NCBI GenBank assembly: GCA_947579665.1
Contig: OX388349.1
Location: 77,194,841 to 77,258,840 of the forward strand
Direction: 5' to 3'
Length of the DNA stretch: 64,000 bases
Source of the DNA: Sympetrum striolatum
Lineage: Eukaryota; Arthropoda; Insecta; Odonata; Libellulidae
How positions within the stretch are numbered: the first letter of the stretch is position 1; each line of letters opens with the position of its first letter. Below the pieces are notes generated by a model. The model made no database searches. It had not been told where the DNA came from and saw only the letters and a program-made list of their open reading frames with translations. Shown here piece after piece: positions 1-13,412 of the stretch. A program made the position numbers and the translations under genes.

Positions 1-49
1 GTACCATATAAACTCGCAAATGTGTGGAGCCGTCAATGGCTAATTTGAA

Positions 50-742
50 TAAAAAATTCTGATGTGGCCAACACATGACTTTCTCCATATTTATTGAAAA
101 CAGAAGCCTATGCCGGTAATATATAAATAACTCCAAAACAATAAGTGTTACAGAAAAATGTTTCATATAAAGTTGTAGTAATATACAGCATCTATAACTT
201 TTGTATGCCATTTTATATACCTAAATAGCATTCTGACAGAGATATGTATGAAAAACTTCCATTTCTGGATAAACAACAACTTCCGGTTAACCATTATTCA
301 AGAATAACTCCTAAAAAATCAGTGTAACGAAAAAACGTTACTTACAAAAGTTGTAGCTAAGTACATTATCTATAACGTTTGTACATAATTGTATATACCT
401 ACAATGCATTTTGACAGAGATATTTAAGAAACTAAATTTTGTTCCGGATAAACCGCAAGTTCCGGTAAAGCGAAATTCATCAAAAACTAACTAAACCTTT
501 GGCATTGTTAGGAAAATACTAAATATGAATTTTGGAAATGATCGGATTATTACTTTAATTACTTTTTAAGATAGAGCGCCCACAAACTTTGTTACCACAG
601 ACAGACAGACACATAGACAGACATGTTCAGGAAAATAGCGAAAACGAGCTCTATGGGCCACAAAACTTCTATTTCCGTTGAAATCTGGTTGTCGAATTTT
701 TTTGCGAATACAATACTTTCTCTATACTACGTATAGGGAGTA
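50..742 (-). repeat. Dispersed repeat R1 (R family, partial copy)
   Basis: This is a non-coding interspersed repeat, recognised by comparison within the window. Its reverse complement matches R2 (about 21620-22855) and R3 (about 40215-41672). Shared landmarks in order are a TACGTAGTATAG motif, a stretch with a GTCTGTCTGTCTGTG run, and a terminal block reading AGAAAGTCATGT on the repeat strand. The part at about 110-470 consists of two diverged tandem units of roughly 175 bp, each with ATAACTCC, AAAGTTGTAG, TGACAGAGATAT and TTCCGG landmarks. R1 lacks the upstream half seen in R2 and R3, so it is truncated or diverged beyond 742. No open frame is conserved between copies. The class is unknown. 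Confidence 0.75.
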
Positions 743-3700
743 AGTAATATCTATGAATGCAACAGAGCAGCATTACCAGTCGACATTGTATTAGCATTGG
801 GTTTAGTGAAAAGTATTCATTGAGATTCAAAATTATCCAAAAACTGTCTCGTAGACAGTAAATTCTATGTATTGAAGATATCGAAGAGATTACGATCATA
901 TAAGTCTATATTATTATATATTTAGACTACCGTGGTACCGCGGGGGGTACAAGATTGAGGAATTTAAAAAACGGAGAGTTTGTATACAAATTCTGGATTC
1001 GCCTAATGCACGGCATTGACCCATACGCATAAGCATACACGTGTTTTATGTAATTTAAATTAAATTTCCTTAATTGTCCTGAAATATAAATATTATTTGC
1101 ATGTTTGATAAATGTAACAATCATGTACGAGTAAATCTAGTCTTGGTTTAAGGCAATATTGCCTTGAAAATTTAGAATATTTTATAATAAATGAAAGTTA
1201 ATCTAATACTTATTTGAACATTCCGCCATCAAAAAAGAATTTCTTTCTTAATCCTCAAATATCTCGCAGAAATTGAATGAAAATGGAATAAATTATTTCT
1301 ATACATTTCTATGTGTGTATATGTATTTGTCATATTTATGCATTTATAAGTATTTCTATCTATTTAAATATGCTCTTGTACCTGTTTTTAAGATCAAATT
1401 CGAAATATGAACATTTTTAATATCCTACAAAATCTCTTATCTTACAAAAATTGCTCTGTATCAGAAAAGAAAGCTTTTGGGAAGTGAGTCGATGGACGTA
1501 ATGCATTTACCGTTGGAGCGCGAGTGTCCCCAGAGTCATTTCCAATGCAACTGTCACTTTGCGCAGATTTATCGCTCAAACGTATTCCAGTCGATTTCAC
1601 TGAATAATAATGATCTCTGAGAGTTCATACTCAGGATTTACCCGAATATCTTCCACCCCCTTTGGCGTCTTTCTTTTTTTTTCAAAATAAGACTTTCATA
1701 CAACCTATGGACATTCTTATACGTACATAATTTATTTAAGTAATGAGGTAATTGAGAATCACGTAAAAGTAGCAGATGATTGGCACAATAATTATCACGA
1801 GTGCAAAATGACCAGAAGACCACAGAAAATATAAGAAACATTAGAAGTGTTTGACGCTCCCAAAATGTCTGGTCTGGAATGATTTTTACTTTAACTAAGG
1901 GGAATTTCAAATAATAATTGTGTTGTGTTTTAGAAGTAGCCTAAATCTTGGACTATCTGAATGTTAGTAAATCCATATTTGATCATTTAGAGGGACTCTT
2001 TTTTTATAATGCTTCTCCTATAGAGTTAGATATCTTCGTCACACTATGATCAGACATGAGTAATAATCGGCATTTAAGGTAAACTCGCATTTTGGTGATT
2101 TTATAATTTATATACTCATTTTAATGGCAATTTAATTTCACTGATTCAAGTAAGTCAGTTTTTCGGTACTTTTGTTTTAGCTTATGAAGTTTGTTGTATT
2201 CTTTCCATTTCCATTTGTCTCTTAATAGTTAAGATTATTTATGATTTTATTTAACTCCTTACTGTTAAGCAGCTTCTTTGCACTGGTGAAGGAATTTCGC
2301 AATCAATAATAAAACGATAGTTTCCAAAGTATCAAAAATTTCTAATGTTCCCATCACCTCTACAATACATAATCGGTAATAATTTATATGTATTCTTTGG
2401 GAAACAGAAAAATATAGCAATTCCTACTTCCTTCAAGCCTAATCTTTTACCTTTACTTATTTTTGTGACTTTGAGTTGGAATTCGGAATTCATAATTTCA
2501 TCAGAACCGATTTCCTCACCCATCTCGCCTTTCTCTCCATCTTCACATTACATATATTATCGCACAGTCGTGGGATTCTTTATCGGCCTCATCTTCGCCA
2601 TCAATCTTTCTCTCAAACACGTCATCGCGTGGGCGATAACAGAAGAATAGACGAATGCGGAGGATGCTCCGATCAAAGCGAGCGTGTGAAACCATCGCTC
2701 GAGAAATCCGATTGCGTTGCTAAGCAAATTCGTGCCATCTCACGTTTGGCCCATACTTACATGTCTCTGCAATAGAACAAACTTTTATGTCGTTTCTACC
2801 AAATTACAAATATTCGGAGAAACCTTCAGCCTTTTTATCATCCTTCCGATTCGAATCAGTGGTTCTTTGGCTTTAATGTCTTTCAGAGTCTTAAGCGGAG
2901 ATATTTGTTTTGTTTGTAAAATGCCTTTAAGTGTAAGTCATTCGTCATGTCTGTTTTCGAACTCAGCTAAGGTATCGAGTAATATTTGTATTATGTGTTT
3001 ATTCTATTTATAAGTTCTGATTGCTAATCACCTATCACAGTTATGGCATTTTTTTTAGGTGGTAATTACATTCCAATGGCAATAAACCGGGACAAGTCAA
3101 ATTTAGGAGAGAGTTAAACCAGAATGAAAGAAGAAGTTGTCCGATAAGACGCAGCACCTCCTTCGTCTTCACGCAAAGGAGAATTACAGATTGATATTAA
3201 ATTATGGAAAGTTTATGGCAGGCAGGTGCTTGCGGAACTACACATTCATACCAATTTTACATACTTATTCCTTTGGATTCACTTAAATTTTGGTTTCACT
3301 TTTGAAAGTTATTCATTTACTAAATCTTACATCTACTCATCCCCTAAATTAGGATGGCTAGATTTAAAATTTGGTTTCGAAGTTAATTCGCAAATAATTC
3401 AGAATTGACTCTATTTTTATGATTATTATGTTATGCTCTTATGTTAATTTATTCTTTATTGGGAGTACTCGGTCTTTAATCCTGTTAAAAATTGTATATC
3501 ACTTTCTCAAGAGCATATACATATATTGTTTTTTTGGTCTACTATATGGCCAAAACATTGTTCATTGTATGTTGTACCAAATTGGTAAAAGGGCGGAATA
3601 AAATTATTACGATTATTATATATTTCTGCAAAATACTAATTCAAATTCTCCAAAGATTCTCTAAACCTGTGATTGTGAATTTTTGAGTTTAAAATTTTCT

Positions 3701-5699
3701 TTCTCAGCGGCATTAAATCGAATGATTATAATTAGTTAAATTTATATAGAAAGGAAAGATGGTGATGATTTGTTTAGAAAACTGAGATGGGGTGTCCAAA
3801 CCTATTTATGATTTTATCAGAGGAGTTGCTATTCCCAGGAGAGGCGTATTTCGCCGTGTCGCAAATGTGAAACACCTCTCCACTTTGACAACGAATTCGC
3901 CGCAATGCTTAATCAATGTCTCCAGGAGTTAGATCTCATTCTATTGAAATTTAAATCGTTTAAATCACCGGCAATTAATAAAACATTGAAACGGTTTCTT
4001 TCCTACTTCTTCGCCTCTTTCCACTCGTTCGTCCTTTCTCTCTTCCCTGTTTTCGGAATTCAGATTCTCCCATTAACCTGAGAATTATCTACTCCCAACC
4101 CCTCCTTCCGCCAAACTGCCTCTGACGCACGGGATTAACTTGTACGAATGGATTCCTAATTACTTTCGTTCAGACCTTAATACATGCGTGCGTCACGCAT
4201 TACGGGGTTTCTAAGGGATTACCCAATGCCTTTATTACGTCGTTAATTTTCGACTCCCGCGTCGTCGAACACATTTGCCGATGGACCAAGAGGAGCGTTA
4301 AGAGACAGAATGACGCTTCGTTTAATCAGAGATATAGATTCAAAACAGGACTAAGAGAAATATCAGTTGTAGGCATTCATCGAAGCGCAATCCTATTTCC
4401 ATATAACGGATAATTATAAATTTGTCGAGGAAAGCTTACGATATCTGTTGCTATTATAAGAAAAAATTACTTCATCCTCAGTATTCATAATGTATTACCC
4501 AAAGAGTGAATTATCTAATAGATTAGCTTTCCTAATTGATATATTTCGATTAAAAACTCTAACTTCATTCCGAATATATCACTTTAAGTAAGGAAATGCG
4601 ACTATAATTCAAGTATATAGCTATCTTCGATAGTGTGTCATGTTTCCAGTGAGTACTCATTTTAAACACATGTGCTTTCCTCGTGTTTCCTCACTATTTA
4701 AATGTCGTGCTCGATTTCACAATTAATTCACGTGAAAATTCAATTTTTTCTTGAAATGGATCAACTAGCTGCGTGTCCAAGTTAAATGACTTTTTCGGTC
4801 GGGATTTCTTGATCATAAAAAGTACATTTACACGCATTTTCAGCCTTTAAATTCCGCTTTATTCCTATATTCCACGTACACTCGCGCTAATCAGAGATTT
4901 TAGCAAAGTGAGGGTTAAAGGATTTCTTGTCGGATAGAGTGCTTTCGTGATCCACTGGAAATCCGAGATGGCTTTTGATAAACCAGCTGATTTCGTCTGT
5001 TTCCACAAATTGAAAGCCTCAGCGTAATGCGCTGGCTTAGCAAATTCAAAGTAATTTTATATAGCGCTCTGCTTTGGGTCTGTTCCACTTTGCCTTTAAT
5101 TTAACCTTGCGAAATAAATAAATATGACGATTATGGTAAAAGTTTGCAGCGCTTAAAATGAATAGTCTGTCACTTTTGGCACCCTCTGTTTTTCACTTAC
5201 AGGCAAATGGTCGAGAAAATGTATGTTTCTTTTATTTTCGCCTGTATGTGAATATGAAATCTATATAAGCAGAAATGAGGCTGAGTAACTGCTTGAACCA
5301 AATTGACCCTCTTCACTCCTTTCTTAATGTAATTTCCTTTTCTTCATTTCTTTTAGATTTATCTCCCATTGTTCAACGTTTATTTTAATTTATCTGTAAT
5401 TAATTTCAGTTTAGTGAAGTGGATTTATTTTATCTGATTGTTCGTAGTGTCAGTTATATTTTTTCCCCTTTCTTTTTGTACAATTTTTAAATTTTCACTG
5501 CCTGTCTATTATAACTCTTTTCTTTCTCCCTCATCAAAAATATAGTTATCTATCTGTAGATTTCCTAGGTTTTTCACACTCCCCCTCTTGAGAGTGTTTT
5601 CCTGCAGTGAATTATTTTTCTTGAGCCCTCAGCTTAGATTTCTTCAATCCACATATTACTTTTCTTCGTGTACTTTTGCAAACTATCTCTTTCTTTCTG
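743..5699. other. No gene recognised; unique AT-rich DNA
   Basis: I see no gene here. Short open frames of 60-101 codons (for example 2345-2650 on the + strand) have no recognisable domain, and several frames are open at once, as expected by chance. Base composition is uneven: about 1480-1610, 2540-2730 and 3840-4330 are richer in CpG than their surroundings. Confidence 0.6.
3840..4330. other. CpG-richer island, candidate conserved non-coding block
   Basis: This stretch stands out from AT-rich flanks by frequent CG dinucleotides and non-repetitive, non-coding texture. It holds several TAATTA/TTAAT homeodomain-type cores (for example near 3972, 4157 and 4243) and a short CGTCGTCG run near 4261. 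It matches no other part of the window, so it is probably not a repeat. A regulatory role is inferred only from composition. Confidence 0.2.
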
Positions 5700-5787
5700 T
5701 TTCGCCTATGACGATGGGTTAGGTGTAAGAAGAGTCTTTCTAGTCTCAATCTCGCCCGAATAAAGGCCATTTATTATTATTATCATT
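5700..5787 (+). mobile_element. 3' end of a non-LTR retrotransposon
   Basis: The segment ends in GAATAAAGGCC followed by (TTA)n, preceded by a short C/T-rich stretch around TCTCGCCCG. Many arthropod LINEs end this way: a GAATAAAGGC motif just before a simple trinucleotide tail. No reverse-transcriptase sequence precedes it, so only the 3' tip of a severely 5'-truncated copy would be present. The call rests on resemblance of the tail, not on a protein match. Confidence 0.4.
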
Positions 5788-5917
5788 ACCCAAAATATAG
5801 TTATCCAGTTTCAATGCGTTGTATTGACGAAGATTCTAGTCTTTTTGCTTGAGATTACTAAGCAATTCCTCGTTCTGTCTAATTTCTTTGTTCGCTCTAA
5901 AGAAAGAAGCTTAAGAA

Positions 5918-6053
5918 GGCTCCCGGATAGTCATGTGGACAGCGCGTTTGCCTTTGGTGAAAGCGGTCCCGGGTTCGAATCCCGGTGGGAGCCAATGTGC
6001 GAAATGACCTAAGCTGTCGAAGCACTTTTAACAATACTACTACAACGAAATAT
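5918..6053 (+). mobile_element. SINE1 copy 1, intact tRNA-derived SINE
   Basis: The tRNA-like head is 5918-5993 (76 nt). Its 7-bp acceptor arms GGCTCCC and GGGAGCC pair perfectly, and the T arm is a perfect CCGGG-TTCGAAT-CCCGG. The A box reads TAGTCATGTGG and the B box GGTTCGAATCC, the internal promoter for RNA polymerase III. A unique body follows (GTGCGAAATGACC, then GCTGTCGAAGCAC) and a short (ACT)n tail. The 8-bp word GCTTAAGA lies on both sides (about 5909-5916 and 6054-6061), consistent with a target-site duplication from LINE-mediated insertion. The anticodon stem is imperfect. The conserved body in several other copies shows that this is a SINE rather than a working tRNA gene. Confidence 0.85.
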
Positions 6054-6061
6054 GCTTAAGA

Positions 6062-9000
6062 TGGAGGTTTTGTGGACATTCGGATATTTAACAGAAGCAA
6101 GTCAATCAAACTGGCGCATCGTTATCTTTCCCATAGTTGTGATCTTTCAGAGACACTTTTTCTCATTCAACTATTGTCATCTGTAATTTGTGAATTCTAA
6201 CTAATTACCAATATTTCTTACATTTTATGATGCCATATTTACGTTTGTTATATTTCATAAATCCCTATTTATCGAAACATTGGAAATTGAGTATCATAAT
6301 TAGTAATTTTTATTTTCAAACACTTTTATAAAAATTGAAAGATTTTCTCATTTCCACAAGGTGTCTGTGAGATATACGATAGCGATGGTGATGAACTATC
6401 AACTAAGGAGAATTTCAATTGTATAGAATAAATTTTGAAAGTAGTCACTAATATATACCACCCTAAAAACGGTATTTATGCTAAGAAATCTGAAGAACAT
6501 CAGAGTGAAGGACTGGCATAATTGCCCAAATATCTCTACGTATCAAACAGTTAGCGATAATGTGTTCCAATCCAAGGTATTGACGTAAATATAAAGCGAT
6601 AACTCCTAGCATAAGCCCCACAGTCTGTGTAGTTGCTTCCATAGTGCAATGGTGAAATATGTACCGTTTTTTTATATATTAATCCTTTATTAACTACTTA
6701 GAAATGGCAAATAAAAACTTGGACCCTTAAATAAATTAGCCATTTTTTTATTTCTGAGTAAACCCAGTATTTATGTTTTCATATTATGTGAAGATTAAAA
6801 TCTTAAAATAATAAAAAAGCTTTTCAAAAATGGGGAACCGGCAACTTTCCGTAATATTTACCCATCATATCATTGATAATCAATTAAGATTAGAGCCTAA
6901 GTTAAAGAAATTAACTGCTGCAGCAAAAGCCAAGGAACTTAGGTGGATTTCAGGAAAAAAAGATCGCCTGTATTAATTAGGAAGACTTGTTCTACTTAAG
7001 AATTCTTCTAGAGCGATTCATCGCGGGAGACTACAAAGATTCTCAATGCTTCTTTCTTTCGGAGACCGTTCCAATCAGCTCTTAGAGATTACTGCAAGTT
7101 CTTGAATTCGAGTCCATTCTTTTCTTGGCCTTCATCATTAATCCGAGACTGTCGTTGAGAGCACCTAAATTGTCCGCAGTGAACGTGTCCTCTTCACCGC
7201 GCAATTGGCATTCGAATGGTATTCCATTGGCCCAACGCGCGACATTTAGGCATGAAGATACCGACAGTAATTTCATTGATTATAACAGTTCCAAACCTAA
7301 TCAATTAATTAATTTATAATTATAAATTAACACTACCTGCTAATAATATTATATTCAGTTTACCCATGATGCAAAAATTTAAATTGATTTTAATATGTAT
7401 TAAGTATTCCTATTTTCATGCATTATATTTACTCGTAAGGTGTTCCAAAATTCGCTTCACAAATTTGCAATGTCCATTTCAAGCACGATTTTGATTTTTA
7501 AGATAGAATCGTGCCTTTCCTTGGCGCATTAGCTGATGGCATGTCCAATTCTCCGATTTTCGTATTGAGGATAAAGAGTGGGTTTGTTCCAACCCTTACT
7601 CTGAGATGATATGTAAAATAATAGGATTTTTTATGTGGTAATTCGATGTCATCTTGTGGAAAAAAATGTGACATACCTCGTAAAATTTTACAACTGAAGT
7701 AAAATAGTTTTTTCTTAAATTTTTTTTTAACAAATTTTCGATTAAGCTAAGATTTTGTTTGAAATTCACCCCCTAAGATCCCTTGACGTAATTTATAATG
7801 TTAGGTTTTTAAAAATGGGATTGGCTCTCACAACAACATACAAGTTAATCACGTACGGGCTATTTCTTAAGGTTTTAGTGGTTGCGTAAGTTTCTTTAAG
7901 AAAATTGACAGCAACATGTTTTAAGTTTCTAGATTGGTTGGTATTGATTTACAAAATACCTATTTATTTACCTTCTTTCGAGAGCTACGATATCTACTTC
8001 AAATCCACAGAAACTAAATACTAAGGTTGCACTTGGATTTAATTCATTTTAGAATCGTATATAAGGAAGATTCGATAATGTACAACTTTCTAGATACATT
8101 CAGTTTAAGAGAAAAATTATTTATTTTCTGGGCTAATTTAAATTAGTTCTGAAGAGTATCAGATTTCAAAAATATATCGCAAGAGTACATTAAAGGGTAA
8201 GATATAATTATCGGAAGAAAGGGTCCTTCAAAACTGACAACTGGCTGTATTCAACTCGCGCATTATGGATCCCGTTCGAGAATGAAAAAGCGAAAGCCTG
8301 GTACTTTAATAAACTGATATGTCTGTGGGATAATTAATTTGGATGCTCAAGTATCCTCATGCAAAATATTTAATTTATTCATTTTTTACCCTCGGTATGT
8401 AATCAATATAGTCAAATTGATCCGTCGAGGTCGCAGCATATAGCGAAATTTTCTCTGATAATACCTCTATCGTTATTCCAACGTTTCATTCATTTTAGCA
8501 TTTCGTCAATGGGCTCTTACGCAGCATTTCAATCTTCCTCAAGCTTTTTATTAACTTCTGAGTGTTATGTAACTTTAATACTGCATTTAATTTAGTACTT
8601 AAAAATAATAAAGTCTTACTTGGATCTAGGATTGAGTATCAGCAGTATTTTATTTACCTTGATAAAGTAATTAACATGAAATTAATGTTAACATATTCTC
8701 AAAGAGTCTTTATTTAATCATATCCAAAATCCAATTTCTTTAACATTTTTGTGCTTGAAACATCACGCCTTGATTCTATAAGAATTTGGAAGGATTTGGT
8801 GTCATTTGAATTCTTCTACAGCTTAATTTGGGAAAATTGAACAGAAAATGTACTAATCTACTATGATAATTTTGATTCAGGAGTTTTAAAATTGACCGGA
8901 TATTGGACGATTTTGAATGTTGATTTTGAGTCTTTATCGTTACGGATGGAGACCATTCTAACAATTTGTTGGGAGAGTTATTATTCGAGATTCCTCCGGA

Positions 9001-9180
9001 AAAAGCAAATCAGAGGAGGTAAAGGACTATCCAAACCGTTTTGTGAGCCCTAATCCACCTCAATAATCCAGCTCAATAAATAAATAAGAGCGGTCTTTAA
9101 ACTTCATAAGAGGCTCGAAAGTCCCCAGTGCGCGCCGGAACTGAAGCAGGAAGGATGAGGTTAAAGTCAGAGCTGGAAAC
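6062..9180. other. No gene recognised
   Basis: The region is AT-rich with no supported gene. A CpG-richer patch at about 7020-7280 has a 64-codon open frame on the minus strand (7082-7276) of coding-like composition, but no domain and no clear splice sites. I leave it uncalled. Confidence 0.6.
7309..7330. repeat. Perfect 22-bp AT palindrome
   Basis: The 11-bp half TTAATTTATAA is followed directly by its reverse complement. It could form a cruciform, but pure AT palindromes of this size also arise by chance in AT-rich DNA. Confidence 0.6.
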
Positions 9181-9202
9181 ATATATATATATATATATAT
9201 AT
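9181..9202. repeat. (AT)11 microsatellite
   Basis: Eleven uninterrupted AT dinucleotides. Confidence 0.95.
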
Positions 9203-9264
9203 TCACACGATATGAGCACAAGAAGAAAAAAGCGTTATATTTTACCTCCAAAGTAAGTACCTAG

Positions 9265-9420
9265 CTATGGCGTTAGCGTTAGGCGCCACTGTCGCACGAT
9301 CTGATGCGGTCGTAAAATGCGACTGTTTTAGCGGAATCTTGACCACTGGCGTCGCATCTTGAGCTCTCTTACGACTCTGGTCACGCATTCCTCTGTGATG
9401 CGCGCTAATGCACCTCTAAA
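9265..9420. other. CpG-dense patch with recurrent GCGAC/GTCGC words
   Basis: A 150-bp patch with repeated TGCGAC, GTCGCA and GCGTTAGCG words in AT-rich flanks. The outer parts (GGCGTTAGCG near 9270 and GCGCGCTAATGC near 9400) are weakly inverted relative to each other, so it may be an old MITE. No duplication or second copy was found in the window. Confidence 0.25.
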
Positions 9421-9424
9421 GTTA

Positions 9425-12400
9425 AAGGCTGGAATGCCTTAGTTGAGAATTTTCTAGCCGGAAGAAGAGTAGGAATGATGACTCTTCTCCCAGGTATATA
9501 ACTTGGTCCATTGAGTTTTGAGGAGGATGGAAATTGATATAACTTTCCTCAATTAAAATAATTGCCACCAAGTACAAAATGTTGTTTCCAATGCCTGCAA
9601 CACCCGTAAGAAATGCATTGAGCAGATAATTCATAAAATAATTTTCCGCGCTTTCCAATTAGGATTTAAGTATGAAATTAAAATCTTATCAGGAGGACCT
9701 AATTTACAATTAAAATGCGTTATTTCTCACAATAAGGTCCTCGGTTTGATTATAAACGACCAGAATATATTAAAAATACAAATATGAGTAAACACCTTTT
9801 CTTACAGTTGGGAGCATTTGCTTCATTTACAAAATTAAATCAGAAATAATATTCATAAATATGGAAAGAGCACGTAATTAACGGAAATAAATTGAAAATT
9901 CTTATTTTGATTGCATTTTATCGTTTCATGTTCGTTATTAGGAAATATTAGAGAAAAATCGGAAATTATTGTGGAATATCTTAGCCCATAAGTACCCCAT
10001 CTTCCTGACGACCAAGGAGATTGCTCGAAGAGAGAGAGAAACAGAGAGAGAACACTCGAAAAATATATACTCAAATGGAATGAGTGACTGGAGTATTAGA
10101 AGAAGCTTCACGATTTAATTATTAACAATTGTAATAAAAATTCGCATGGTTAGACTTACGAGTAGTACATTTTACCTTGTCGGAGGAGTATATTTTAACC
10201 AAGGAAACGTATGTTTTACTTTGTCACGATAAAGGAAGCGAAGAAAAATAAAGATACCTATCAACTATCGAGATAATCGGGAAATATTTTCCAAGATTTT
10301 AAAAATGTGTAACAAAGATGAACAAATAAGTTTCTTTGGTGTGAGTACAAGTAAATCTAATGTGTTGCTTCATTTATGTATAAAATTATTTTATAGGAGT
10401 CCCGTTTAAGTGTATAACATCAGATTCTTTCATAATGGATACTTCAAAAGGAGAACTATTATCATTAATCAGATCTGAGAGATCAGGTGCTCCTATATAT
10501 AGTGGTATTTCTCATTTTCAAATTAGTAAACTTTAGTTCCGTCATTTTTGATGAGACTACAAATTACTTTATCGGAGGTATCCCAATAATAAATCGGTAC
10601 TTCCTCTCGGCGTTAAGGATATTCTTTTCCGGACACGTAGTGATTGATTTTTAAAATCGGAGACGCTACGCATGACTTAGAGGAATGAAAGAGTATTTTT
10701 AAGTCACTTTCTTACTCATTTGAAACATTTGTCTTCACTGTTTCTCTTACTTCATTCCTCTAGATTTTCCTACTCTATGCCTTCCTTAGTTATTCAAAGT
10801 CACTAATAACTTAATCCAACTACATAATACAACATCATCTGCCATCTGCTGTATTGCCCTTCCTTCCGTCTCTTTCTTAAGCAGTCCTCTCAAAATATCA
10901 CCAAGTCATATCCTCTTTCATCTCTCACTTGCTTCAATCGAAACCTTCTCTCATCCTTCATTCGATTCTTAACGTCCTCTCAAACTATACCGAAATGTAC
11001 TAACCCACCGATATTTATGATAGTATTTACGGATGCAAAATTGTTAACATTACAAAACTAATTTAATCTCCGTAAAATCGTTTCTTGGAAAACGGCGAAT
11101 TTCTCTTGAATTTCAGAATAAGCGTTCTCTTTTGGATTACGGAATGACGCTTGTTTCCTCTTCTACGGTCCTTATTATCTACTTCAGCCATCTTAAATTC
11201 CGTTGAAACATTCAGTTTATCATTTCGAGTATTCATATGGTTCGTAACGGATATTTAAGTGATCTTTTACTCTGTCAGACAAAAACCTGAGATGTTCAGA
11301 TGAGTGGTTAGATTTATCATACATTCGTTTCCCACTGCTGCGACAGTTTCTTTATAGTTCTCTTGATAATTTTCTTTATAATTACTCAGCTGTATTATAA
11401 GTGCTTTCAATTGGATATCTGCTTATTTTACTTAAAATTATCGAAGTCATTGTTAGTGGATCAGGGCGAAGAGTGGCTTATTCCCAAGAGGAGCTTAAAC
11501 TAAAATCAGTTGAAGTTTCTGCATGATAATTATACATATAATACTTTAATATTAGCAAAGTGACATAATAAAGATAAATTGGAGATAAGTCTGTAAGTAA
11601 CTTGCCATATATCACCCGTATGGTTAGTATCTAGATCCTCTCCCACGTGACGGATTGACGGATATCATTTTTATGCATTGCGTCGTATTATGATACGACA
11701 GGCTGAGATGCTGGTTCAATATCATAAGCATAATATAAGTTAAATTTATAATCATAAATTATTCTAGTATAATAATAATAATATTTAATTTACAGCAAAC
11801 AGGAAAATTCCAATTTCATGCGATATAATGTATAAAATAAATAAAACATACATAAAAATAAATACATCACTTAAAGTATATTAAAAATTAAAAACAAATT
11901 GAGTAAAATTTCCGCTTTAAAGACGGAAGCGAGTCATAAAATACACCAATATCAGGGGTTTTACTTAAGACCTCATTTGACGCTCTCATTATTCTGGCCA
12001 TTGGTTCATATCGGTATACATCCAAAGGAGTCCCTAAACGGCTAAAACAGTCCCAAAACAGTCCCTAAATAATAATACGAAAGATAAGTTTCATCCATAA
12101 AGTGTTAATAAATACGATCTACTAGAAAAAGAATTATTGAGTTAAATCTGCTCAAGAAGTTGGATCTGTTTAAAAAAGCCTACGAATTGTATTTCTTTCT
12201 AACAAGTAAGTAAGTAAGTGTTAGTATTAGCATAACCGTGGATTTAAAAAATAAACACAATGCCATTAAATTTTCCCGAGATCTAATATTGCCTCACGCA
12301 AATCAACGATTTTCTCTCAGTTTGTAAGAAATTGTCCAGGAGTAGCTCCTATTAATTAAAACTGCTTTCCATACTTCATATCGTTTCCTTTTATTAATTT

Positions 12401-13271
12401 ACAAAACATCGATTTAACTTATTCAAGTTTTATTAAATTTAAGTCCTTCTATAATCGTTCCCTCCTCTCAAATGGCATCTCTCAGAGGACCAACAGGCAG
12501 TCCTTTGTTATGAGCTCAAAGACACGGAAATGCGAATTAAAATTCAGATCTTTCTGGAGTTTCCCTTTATCTCGGCCTTTTGTTTTTCCTTTGTCACTTA
12601 TTCGGCCATTTCGCTCCAAATCGCCGGAATGCGGAAGAAAATAAAAAGTGTTTACGCAAATAAATGTTTCCTCAATTGTTGCCGAAAACAGCCTCCGGAA
12701 AAGCGATGGAGAGAGAGGAGGACCTGTTTAATGAGAAACACCTGCGAACCAAGGAATTCCGACCAAATACAACTTTATCACTTCATTGCTCGCTTTTTTT
12801 ATGCCCTAAAGTGTGCTGCTAGTTCCCGCGCTTGTTTTCATGGCGTTCCCATGCCTACCTTTAGTTCCCTTTCTCTATTTCTTGAGTATGAAAAGGCAAA
12901 CATACGCGGATTAAATAATACTTACATATGAAGAAATGCGATTTTCGAATATTTCCTTCGCCGAAAACATCTGAACGAATGATTTACATAAAATGTTTGG
13001 CATGTTGCGCTGTGGTCCAGAACGTAAAGATTGAATCTGAAATATTGTGAGTTATTTCAAAATATATAGTCGAGTATGAATAAAGGAAAAGTTGCCCAAA
13101 GTTATAGAAAGGTTATAAACAGTAATGTATCTCATTAAGGATATTTATCTTCATTCAAAGTATGAGAATGATTTCTTGTAATTCTGTAGGAACGTTTACC
13201 ATTATGCAATTGAATCGGTAGCTTTTTCAAATATCTCATCCATCACGTGATTCTGAAATATAAATTGGTTA
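9425..13271. other. No gene recognised; small inverted repeats only
   Basis: There is no supported gene. The longest open frame is 12530-12931 (+, 133 codons) in a CpG-richer patch, without domain or repeat match. Small structures include an imperfect inverted repeat with arms at about 10679-10693 and 10748-10764 (AGAGGAATGAA and its complement), and a hairpin at 11684-11701 with a 7-bp stem (GTCGTAT). Confidence 0.55.
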
Positions 13272-13283
13272 AATCTTTATTGT

Positions 13284-13412
13284 TATGACTCCCAGATGGC
13301 GAAGTGGACAACACTTTCGGCTTCAATGAAAGCGGACCCGGGTTTGATTCCCAGTGGGAGCCAATGTGCGAAATGACCTAAGCTGTCGAAGCACTTTTAA
13401 GAAATAGCAAAC
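13284..13412 (+). mobile_element. SINE1 copy 2 with perfect 12-bp target duplication
   Basis: The tRNA-like head (about 13287-13362) has the same layout as the copy at 5918, with A box near TGGCGAAGTGG and a diverged B box GGTTTGATTCC. The body is almost identical (AATGTGCGAAATGACC and CTGTCGAAGCAC). The 12-bp word AATCTTTATTGT occurs exactly at 13272-13283 and 13413-13424, a textbook retroposition footprint. The acceptor stem has lost one pair compared with copy 1. Confidence 0.9.

Noticed and set aside
5258..5270. TATA box (CTATATAAGC) as a promoter
   Set aside because: No initiator, open frame or CpG support downstream; isolated TATA words are expected in AT-rich DNA.
5918..5993. Working tRNA gene
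   Set aside because: Acceptor and T arms are perfect, but the anticodon stem is imperfect, and the following body recurs in several other copies with target duplications, so it is a SINE head.
10679..10764. Inverted repeat as a MITE
   Set aside because: Arms are short (about 11-15 bp), imperfect, and without a flanking duplication.
12530..12931. 133-codon open frame as a gene
   Set aside because: No domain, no signal of splicing, and composition is explained by a CpG-richer patch; at 35-40 percent GC such frames can occur by chance in 64 kb.
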